A stretch of 16,681 bases of DNA, taken from NCBI GenBank assembly GCA_031415695.1, contig JANOSH010000007.1:1-16681 (forward strand), read 5' to 3'. This document shows positions 10,823-15,808 of this stretch, in pieces. Position numbers and translations under genes: made by a program. The first letter of the stretch is position 1, and the number at the start of each line of letters is the position of its first letter. The notes below the pieces were generated by a model. That model was not told the DNA's origin. It saw nothing but the letters and a program-made list of their open reading frames with translations, and searched no databases. The stretch is from JANOSH01 sp031415695. Its GTDB lineage: Bacteria; Actinomycetota; Acidimicrobiia; Acidimicrobiales; Ilumatobacteraceae.

Positions 10823-12486
10823 TGCTTTCCCTCCTTCTGTTCGCGCACCCCGGTCACTTCGATCAAGGTCTTCTTTGCGCGGGTGACGGCGACGTAGATC
10901 AAGTTGTTCTCCTGATCGAGCTGCCATTGCTGCACCGCGAACTTCGACGGCATCAGCTGGTCGCGTCCGAGCAGGTAGACTGTGTCCCACTCGAGGCCTT
11001 TCGACTTGTGCGCCGAGCAGAGCGTGATCAGGCCCTTGCCTGCGACGTTATCCTGGAACATCTCCTGGATCATCGCCTCAAGGTCAGACACGCGGTCGAG
11101 CTTCTGCTCGCGGGCGCGGTCGATCATCACGAGCAGCGTCTCGACCTGGTCGGTGATGCGGTCGGCCTTGTCGGTGTGCCCAGCAGCCGTCGCCTTCGCG
11201 ACTTCCTTCGTCAGGTACTCCTGGAGCTTCGTCTCGAGGCCGTTGACTGTCTTGCAAGCCTTCCAACGGGTGGCGAGCTGGATCAGGCCCGTGCCGATCT
11301 CGCGGCCTTCGATCTTCGCGGGCATCCCTGCGCGGATCATCTTGAAGCACAGGCCGACCAGGTACTTGTTGTTTCGGCACAGGAAGGCCGTTTCCGAGTA
11401 CTCGTCGCGCGGGATGCTCGTCATAGTCGCGAGGACGTCGTGGTAGGCCATCTCGCGCACTTCGCCCTCGGGCGAGGACTCATGGGACTGGATGTGCGAG
11501 ACCCACTTCTGAGCGTGACGGACGACAGCCTTCGGGCAGCGGTAGGTGACGGTCAGCGGCAGTTTGATCGCGTTGAACGTGTCGGCGATCTGCTGGAGCG
11601 AGTCATTGTCCGCGCCTGTGAAGCCGTAGATCGCCTGGTGGGGGTCGCCGACTGCGACGAACCGAGCATCGTGCTTGCGAACCATGCGAGCCAGTGCGCG
11701 GCGTGTCGGGTTGGTGTCCTGTGCCTCGTCAACGAGGACCCAGTCGAACATGTTCCAAGGTGCCACGCGCAGGTTGAGTGCGAGCGGCAAGTAAACCATG
11801 TCGTCCATGTCGACCACGTCGGTGTTGGTGTTCGAGCGCATCAAGGCCGCGCGAGCGAAGCGGATCGCCTCGGCTTCCGATCCTTCGGGCACGTTGCCGA
11901 ACAGGTCATACTTCTCGGCCATGTCGAACCAGTTCTGGTCGTTCGACATGTCGGTCAGCTGGGACGCGTTCGGGCCAGCCTTCTGCACCTGAACGAAGCC
12001 ACGGTTCTTAGCCATCGAGACGAGCGAGACGACGCCTGCGGCCATATCGTGCAGGTGGTCGAGTCGCTGCTGTGCCGTGGCTTCCTTCGCGGCGATCATC
12101 TCTTCGACGATGCGGGAGACCTTCTTTTCGTCGACTTCGGCGCGGCCCGTGCCTTTCGCGCGGCTCGAGTTGATCAGCGAGAAGCCGAGCGAGTGGAACG
12201 TCGAGGTCACCAGCGGCTCGGGCGAACGCGAGAACGTGCGGGTCACCTTGTCCCAGGTTTCGACGCGCGAGGCCAAGTCCTTGCGGGCTGCGACCTTCTC
12301 AAGGATCTCGTCGGCCATCTTTTTGTTGTAGACGCCGAACCAGACGCGACCGCGCATCAGGTTGATGCCCTCTAGGATGGTCGTCGTCTTGCCCGCACCC
12401 GCGACGGCTTCGAGGATGCAGTTGCCCGAGCTGTTCTTCACGAAGTCGAAGAACGCGAGTTGGGCGGCGGAAGGTTTGAAAGCCAT
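10819..12486 (-). CDS. UvrD/Rep-type superfamily 1 DNA helicase
   Basis: 555 aa with the full set of SF1A motifs: Walker A AVAGAGKTT (27-35), motif II LVDEAQD (251-257), motif III VAVGDPHQAIYGFTGA (278-291), motif IV-like TVTYRCPKAVVRHA, motif V SAHKSKGLEWDTVYLL, and motif VI YVAVTRAKKTL near the end. It is shorter than host UvrD (about 720 aa), as is usual for phage members. It should unwind DNA 3' to 5' in replication, repair or recombination. It is the first gene after the 12.54 kb promoter, with ACGGAG in the leader, and is coupled to the HicA-like gene. The exonuclease and the PD-(D/E)xK nuclease follow in the same unit. Confidence 0.92.
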   Translation of the reverse strand: MAFKPSAAQLAFFDFVKNSSGNCILEAVAGAGKTTTILEGINLMRGRVWFGVYNKKMADEILEKVAARKDLASRVETWDKVTRTFSRSPEPLVTSTFHSLGFSLINSSRAKGTGRAEVDEKKVSRIVEEMIAAKEATAQQRLDHLHDMAAGVVSLVSMAKNRGFVQVQKAGPNASQLTDMSNDQNWFDMAEKYDLFGNVPEGSEAEAIRFARAALMRSNTNTDVVDMDDMVYLPLALNLRVAPWNMFDWVLVDEAQDTNPTRRALARMVRKHDARFVAVGDPHQAIYGFTGADNDSLQQIADTFNAIKLPLTVTYRCPKAVVRHAQKWVSHIQSHESSPEGEVREMAYHDVLATMTSIPRDEYSETAFLCRNNKYLVGLCFKMIRAGMPAKIEGREIGTGLIQLATRWKACKTVNGLETKLQEYLTKEVAKATAAGHTDKADRITDQVETLLVMIDRAREQKLDRVSDLEAMIQEMFQDNVAGKGLITLCSAHKSKGLEWDTVYLLGRDQLMPSKFAVQQWQLDQENNLIYVAVTRAKKTLIEVTGVREQKEGKQ

Positions 12487-12507
12487 GATCTGTTGCTCCG
12501 TTGGTTC

Positions 12508-12536
12508 GGGCCCAATGCCCGTCCTCGACGTATAAG
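12508..12536. repeat. 29-base promoter/leader repeat, copy 1
   Basis: These 29 bases are identical to 15048-15076. On the minus strand they run from the -10 box TTATAC through GTCGAGGACGGGCATTGG to GGCCC in the leader, and may fold GGGC with GCCC. Confidence 0.8.
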
Positions 12537-12558
12537 CGAGTTATACCGTGCGGTGCAA
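12530..12558 (-). promoter_or_regulatory. Sigma70-like promoter for the helicase unit
   Basis: Minus strand: TTGCAC at 12558-12553, 17-base spacer, TTATAC at 12535-12530, start expected near 12523. The ATAACT-N3-TTATAC core and CGGTTGC context match the 15.1 kb promoter. The stop codon of the preceding gene lies inside it. Confidence 0.7.
12531..12545. promoter_or_regulatory. TATAA-N5-TTATA operator-like dyad
   Basis: TATAAGCGAGTTATA, a perfect pair of 5-base half sites over the -10 box. It differs by only one base from the dyad at 1166-1180. Confidence 0.55.
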
Positions 12559-12756
12559 CCGGTGTGCGAGGAGATCCGCAAGATACTTTGCCTGCTCGAG
12601 TTTCAGGAGCTTCTCGGGCAGCAGTTCGGCCCGCGCGTGCCGATCATCGAGCAAGTCGACCTGGATGGTGCGGTCGTCAAGGAACACTCGCGCGACGTTC
12701 TCGAACTCCTGCCCGAGTATCTTGCGCACTTCGGCAAGGATCAAGGGCTCGATCAT
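12541..12756 (-). CDS. Hypothetical small protein
   Basis: 71 aa, starting MIEPLILAEVRKILGQEFEN. The ATG at 12756 overlaps the stop of the preceding small gene as ATGA; the ATG three codons upstream is less likely for that reason. The protein looks like a short alpha-beta domain (NVARVFLDDRTIQVDLLDD) followed by a helix (ELLPEKLLKLEQAKYLADLL). Its stop codon lies inside the helicase promoter. No function known. Confidence 0.65.
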   Translation of the reverse strand: MIEPLILAEVRKILGQEFENVARVFLDDRTIQVDLLDDRHARAELLPEKLLKLEQAKYLADLLAHRLHRTV

Positions 12757-12929
12757 TCGTCCCACTCGCAGGCTGCGCAGAACACAGCCCCGCAGCCCTC
12801 CTCGTCAATGCGCTCGAGCAGCCCTGACTTAAGCGGTGACGCGCCGTAGGCCAGCGCGTAGACCATCGGCATGTCCACGGCCCGAAGGCCGAGGACGTTC
12901 AGTGCCCGAAGGATCGGATGCCGGGTCAC
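12753..12929 (-). CDS. Hypothetical 58-aa protein with GTG start
   Basis: 58 aa, short enough to be missed by a length cut-off. It reads MTRHPILRALNVLGLRAVDM, then PMVYALAYGASPLKSGLLER, then IDEEGCGAVFCAACEWDE. The GTG overlaps the stop of the preceding gene as GTGA, and its own stop overlaps the next ATG as ATGA, so it fits exactly between two genes. The three C-terminal cysteines (C47, C51, C54) may bind a metal. No family is recognised. Confidence 0.75.
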   Translation of the reverse strand: MTRHPILRALNVLGLRAVDMPMVYALAYGASPLKSGLLERIDEEGCGAVFCAACEWDE

Positions 12930-13720
12930 AGCGTGGCCCTCAGTTCATCGCCGTCCTGAGCAAAAGTGACGCCCTGAGAGATCAGCCAGCGCGCGTCTGC
13001 TTTCACGCGGTCAAGGCGTTCCTTGAACGTGATCGGCGCAGCCTCGACCAGGTTCACGACGTTGACCACCACAGGCGCAGCCTCGACGGGTGCCGGCGCG
13101 GGCTCTTCATCCGGGAACAAGGTAGGCGCTTCGACCTCACGGGATACCACGCCGTTGGCTGTGGTGATCCGGTCGATGTTGTGCCGCTTCTGGCGGTTCA
13201 ACTGCGGCGCGTCGAACTCGACGTACTTCCCGAAGTCGTCGGAGCCGAACCGTGGCGTGAGTTCGTTGCGTTCGCGACCTTTCTCGTCGCGCAGGAAGTC
13301 GACCTGGTCCCACCACTTGAAGTAAGTCGACCGGATCGAGATGCCCATGACCGTCGCGGCATCGCCGCGCGCAATGCGCTTGGTTTTCTTCTTGCCCGTC
13401 GTTGGGTCGATGGGCTGGTTGAGCGTCGTGCCTGAGTGAAGCAGTGACGCGCTCTCACCAGCAGCAATAAAAGTGAAACCAGGAACAGTACGGTTCGTGA
13501 GAGCGACCGAGTAGATGCGGGTCAAGCCACCCGGTCGCTGGAAGATGCTGTAAGGTCCTGACACTCCCAAGGGCAGCTGATCGCAGTCCCACAGATGCTG
13601 GTGCGTGTTGCGGCGTAACCCGAGACGATACTCGAGCGTCCGCAACCCGCTTTTCTTAGCACTCGTGAAGGACGCGGTGAGCATAATTGTGCTGACAGGC
13701 TCAGATTTTCTGCGTGGCAT
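12926..13720 (-). CDS. Hypothetical protein with compositionally different N-terminal third
   Basis: 264 aa. ACGGAG lies 6 bases before the ATG at 13720, in the same AATCAACGGAG context as other first genes of units. Residues 1-100 (MPRRKSEPVSTIMLTASF, later GFTFIAAGESASLLHSG) use more A/T-ending codons (ATT, GCT, GGT, TTT) than the rest. Residues 110-190 are charged (GKKKTKRIARGD, WWDQVDFLRDEKGRER). A Pro/Ala/Val-rich linker (about 203-225) leads to a helical end (FKERLDRVKADARWLIS). I do not recognise any domain. It could be a fusion or a partly acquired gene, and DNA binding is possible from the basic stretches. Confidence 0.75.
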   Translation of the reverse strand: MPRRKSEPVSTIMLTASFTSAKKSGLRTLEYRLGLRRNTHQHLWDCDQLPLGVSGPYSIFQRPGGLTRIYSVALTNRTVPGFTFIAAGESASLLHSGTTLNQPIDPTTGKKKTKRIARGDAATVMGISIRSTYFKWWDQVDFLRDEKGRERNELTPRFGSDDFGKYVEFDAPQLNRQKRHNIDRITTANGVVSREVEAPTLFPDEEPAPAPVEAAPVVVNVVNLVEAAPITFKERLDRVKADARWLISQGVTFAQDGDELRATL

Positions 13721-13744
13721 GGTTTTCTCCGTTGATTGGTGAGG

Positions 13745-13906
13745 TTACGTTAAGTCGTCGTCCTTTGTCCTCAAAGCCTCATCTCGGGTCTGAGTGCGGC
13801 TCTTCTGGGTCTTGCGCTTGTCCGGGACGGTGCGCGGCTTGAACGCGCCCGAAGTGTGAAGCGCCCGAGCCACTGGATTGCGTGGTTTCGGGCGCTTCGG
13901 TTTCAT
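13745..13906 (-). CDS. Small basic protein resembling ribosome-rescue factor ArfA
   Basis: 53 aa, too short for many gene finders. It reads MKPKRPKPRNPVARALHTSG, then AFKPRTVPDKRKTQKSRTQT, then RDEALRTKDDDLT. The ATG is joined to the stop of the upstream gene as TGATG. The pattern N-x-V-x-x-A-L-H-x(3)-F-x-x-R-x-V-x-x-K followed by a Lys/Arg-rich stretch resembles ArfA, the alternative factor that frees stalled ribosomes without tmRNA, and similar small basic phage proteins. This is pattern recall from one sequence. A general RNA- or DNA-binding peptide is the main alternative. Confidence 0.65.
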   Translation of the reverse strand: MKPKRPKPRNPVARALHTSGAFKPRTVPDKRKTQKSRTQTRDEALRTKDDDLT

Positions 13907-14391
13907 CACGCGCCTTTGAGCTGCGCCGCGACAGCCTGCAGGACCATCGAGTTCGACACGAGCAGCTGGGCAAGCGTCGCGTTCGAGTCCTGCAGGAGTT
14001 TGAGCTCGCCGACGTTGTGGGCGATGCCGACCATGGCGGACGCGTTCTCGCGACCGTTCTCGAGCGCGCTCTTGAGGTTCGCCGTGACCTTCTCGACGAG
14101 CATCTCGTCGTTGTCCCGGCCCATCGTCTCGCCCTTCGGCGTGCAGGCTGCAATGAAGGACAAGGTCGCGAACAGCGCCGAGTTGATCACAGCATTCAGG
14201 TGCAGGTTGTTCTTCGGGTCGAGCTTCATCTGCTTGATAAGCACCTGCCAGACGCGCGGGCAGACCTCGGCCATCACGGTGTCCATCTCCTCGGCGATGC
14301 CTTCCTGCAGCATGGCCTTGGTCGTTGCCTGGTCGGGTGACGTCGCGCGCTTCATGAAGGCGTCGAAGTCGAAGGTTTCTGGTTCAGCCAT
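13906..14391 (-). CDS. Hypothetical alpha-helical protein
   Basis: 161 aa, starting MAEPETFDFDAFMKRATSPD. GAGGGG lies 6 bases before the ATG, just after a strong hairpin in the mRNA. The sequence is nearly all helical with conserved-looking hydrophobic segments (VWQVLIKQMKL, LNAVINSALFATLSFIAACT, LAQLLVSNSMVLQAVAAQL). No membrane anchor or catalytic motif is convincing. It lies between the SprT-like protease and the ArfA-like gene. Function unknown. Confidence 0.8.
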   Translation of the reverse strand: MAEPETFDFDAFMKRATSPDQATTKAMLQEGIAEEMDTVMAEVCPRVWQVLIKQMKLDPKNNLHLNAVINSALFATLSFIAACTPKGETMGRDNDEMLVEKVTANLKSALENGRENASAMVGIAHNVGELKLLQDSNATLAQLLVSNSMVLQAVAAQLKGA

Positions 14392-14409
14392 GGTAGTCCC
14401 CTCGGTAAT

Positions 14410-14432
14410 GGCCCGGGCGACATGCCCGGGCC
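14410..14432. other. Strong 9-bp GC hairpin between the SprT-like gene and the next gene
   Basis: GGCCCGGGC (14410-14418), loop GACAT, GCCCGGGCC (14424-14432): a perfect 9-bp stem. No T-run follows on either strand, so it is not a standard intrinsic terminator. On the minus strand it ends about 10 bases before the ribosome binding site of the gene at 14391. It could stabilise or attenuate that message, or be a protein site. Confidence 0.65.
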
Positions 14433-14441
14433 GGTTAAAAG

Positions 14442-15029
14442 TCAGCCGACGTTCATCGTCTCACGGCAAGCCGGGATCGGACATTCGAGGCATTCGGTCG
14501 TCTCGAGCCACTTCAGCGTCGTCCGCATGACGAAGCCGCAGGTCGGGCACTCGCACTTGATCATGCGAGTGGTTTGCTTCTTGTCACCGCCACCGCCAGG
14601 GGTCAAGGCTGCGTGAGGCAGCGGACCGAGTGCCTTCAGGATCGGGTCGGCCCACATGTGCCACTGAGGACCTGCAACGGTCGCGGTGGCTTTGCCCGTC
14701 AAGCCAACGGCGTGCATACATTGCACGAAGGGCTTCTTGTGACCGGCCTCAAGGCCGACCGTCGCATGGATCAGTTCGTGGGTCAGGATGTCCGCCACGC
14801 GCGAGGCGTCGTCCATGAGCGGCGAGATGAAGATCTCGAAGGTGCCATCCGCGGACGACATGTTCGACCAGCACTCGCCGATGCGGTTCGAGCGCGCGCC
14901 TTTGGACGACCAGCCGACCGAGCAGCGGACGTTCTTTGGAATTTCGTAACCGAAGCGTTTAAACGCAGTCACCGCGCGCTTCGTGAAAGCGTTCAGCCAT
15001 TGCTCGCGGGTTTTGAACTTGGAAGGCAT
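14442..15029 (-). CDS. SprT-like zinc metalloprotease
   Basis: 195 aa. HELIH at 84-88 (ILTHELIHATVGLEAGHKKP) is the HExxH zinc motif, with H97 as the likely third ligand, as in SprT/SPRTN proteases. A second zinc site at the end is a C4-type ribbon: C161, C164, C180 or C183, C188 (ECPTCGF, LECPIPAC). SprT-family enzymes can digest proteins trapped or crosslinked on DNA, and phage versions are common but unstudied. GGAGAG lies 7 bases before the ATG, with AACGGAG in the leader, and the 15.1 kb promoter is directly upstream, so it opens its unit. A GTTTAAAC octamer lies in its AFKRF codons. Confidence 0.88.
   Translation of the reverse strand: MPSKFKTREQWLNAFTKRAVTAFKRFGYEIPKNVRCSVGWSSKGARSNRIGECWSNMSSADGTFEIFISPLMDDASRVADILTHELIHATVGLEAGHKKPFVQCMHAVGLTGKATATVAGPQWHMWADPILKALGPLPHAALTPGGGGDKKQTTRMIKCECPTCGFVMRTTLKWLETTECLECPIPACRETMNVG
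14957..14964. repeat. GTTTAAAC octamer, copy 4
   Basis: Lies in the AFKRF codons of the SprT-like gene. Confidence 0.8.
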
Positions 15030-15047
15030 GTTGTCTCTCCGTTGATA

Positions 15048-15076
15048 GGGCCCAATGCCCGTCCTCGACGTATAAG
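15048..15076. repeat. 29-base promoter/leader repeat, copy 2
   Basis: Identical to 12508-12536. It covers the -10, the start point and the first part of the leader of the SprT-like unit. Confidence 0.8.
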
Positions 15077-15093
15077 TCAGTTATGCGTCGAGG
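15063..15093. repeat. Extended 31-base dyad at the SprT promoter
   Basis: CCTCGACG (15063-15070) and CGTCGAGG (15086-15093) are perfect reverse complements. Inside them ATAA and TTAT pair around GTCAG, so almost the whole 31 bases form a nested palindrome centred on the promoter spacer. Confidence 0.7.
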
Positions 15094-15098
15094 CGCAA
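15070..15098 (-). promoter_or_regulatory. Sigma70-like promoter for the SprT-like unit
   Basis: Minus strand: TTGCGC at 15098-15093, 17-base spacer, TTATAC at 15075-15070, start expected near 15063. It has the CGGTTGC context and the ATAACT-N3-TTATAC core. Confidence 0.7.
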
Positions 15099-15102
15099 CC
15101 GT

Positions 15103-15110
15103 GTTTAAAC
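15103..15110. repeat. GTTTAAAC octamer, copy 5
   Basis: Spans the last codon and the TAA stop of the 89-aa gene, a third reading frame, close upstream of the SprT promoter. Confidence 0.8.
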
Positions 15111-15374
15111 GCCTCGTCCGGAAAAATCTTTCCCAGGCAGCAGGAGCTTGCCAAGGCGCCCGCCCGTCGGGTTCTCGAGCACCTCCGGGTTCTCCATGTT
15201 CGAGATCAGCGCCTGCTCGTAGTCGATGATCTCGAAGTGGATCTGCGGGTTCACATTGACGGCAAGGACCCACAGCGCCATCGCGCCGCGCCCGCCTTCA
15301 ATGTCAACGGTGTCTGCCTCGACGATGCCTGCCATAGGCCCGTCTGTGTGCTTCTTGACGATCCGGAACTTCAT
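15105..15374 (-). CDS. Hypothetical protein
   Basis: 89 aa, starting MKFRIVKKHTDGPMAGIVEA. GGAG lies 7 bases before the ATG at 15374, which overlaps the deaminase stop as ATGA. It is mixed alpha-beta (FRIVKKHTDG, IVEADTVDIEGG, ALWVLAVNVNPQIHFEIIDYEQAL) with a flexible Gly-rich end. No family is recognised. Its TAA stop is part of a GTTTAAAC octamer. It is the last gene before the next promoter. Confidence 0.75.
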   Translation of the reverse strand: MKFRIVKKHTDGPMAGIVEADTVDIEGGRGAMALWVLAVNVNPQIHFEIIDYEQALISNMENPEVLENPTGGRLGKLLLPGKDFSGRGV

Positions 15375-15808
15375 GTCTGACTCCTAAGCTCAACCGAGAC
15401 CCCGGCCTCGTCGAGCATTGCTTTGCTTGCGCGGAAGCTGTCCGCGAACCGTTCGGCAAACCCGCCGTCTGGTGTCATGGTCACGATACGAGCAACCCCC
15501 GCCTGGATCAAGAGGCCTGAGCAGGTGGCGCACGGGTGGTGGGTAACGTAGGCGGTTGCTCCGCGGACGCTCACCGTCGCGTTCAGCACAGCGTTCGCTT
15601 CTGCGTGCTGCACCATGAGGTACTTGGTCGCTCGATCCTCGTAGCGGGACACGTCGTCAACGACCCCGCGCGGGAAGCCATTGTAACCCATGCCGATCAC
15701 GCGGCGACGGTCATCGACCAGGACGCAGCCAACCTTGGTCGAGGGATCCTTCGACCAGGCTGCGACGTGACGAGCAAGCTCCATGAAGCGGTCATCCCAG
15801 TTGGTCAT
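15371..15808 (-). CDS. dCMP deaminase family protein
   Basis: 145 aa. The zinc site of the cytidine/deoxycytidylate deaminase fold is complete: H68-A-E70 in VQHAEANAVLN and P92-C93-A-T-C96 in HHPCATCSGLL. The start of the protein (DRFMELARHVAAWSKDPSTK, VGCVLVDDRR) and the NGFPRG loop are typical of phage and host dCMP deaminases, which turn dCMP into dUMP for dTTP synthesis. I chose the ATG at 15808 (TGATG with the upstream stop); an ATG one codon earlier is possible. The length (145 aa) is normal. It lies between a replication gene and a unit of DNA-processing genes, which fits a role in nucleotide supply. Confidence 0.9.
   Translation of the reverse strand: MTNWDDRFMELARHVAAWSKDPSTKVGCVLVDDRRRVIGMGYNGFPRGVVDDVSRYEDRATKYLMVQHAEANAVLNATVSVRGATAYVTHHPCATCSGLLIQAGVARIVTMTPDGGFAERFADSFRASKAMLDEAGVSVELRSQT

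Noticed and set aside
10822..12375. Long open frame on the plus strand opposite the helicase gene
   Set aside because: It is antisense to a complete SF1 helicase with all motifs. It has no ribosome binding site, and its length comes from the codon bias of the true gene.
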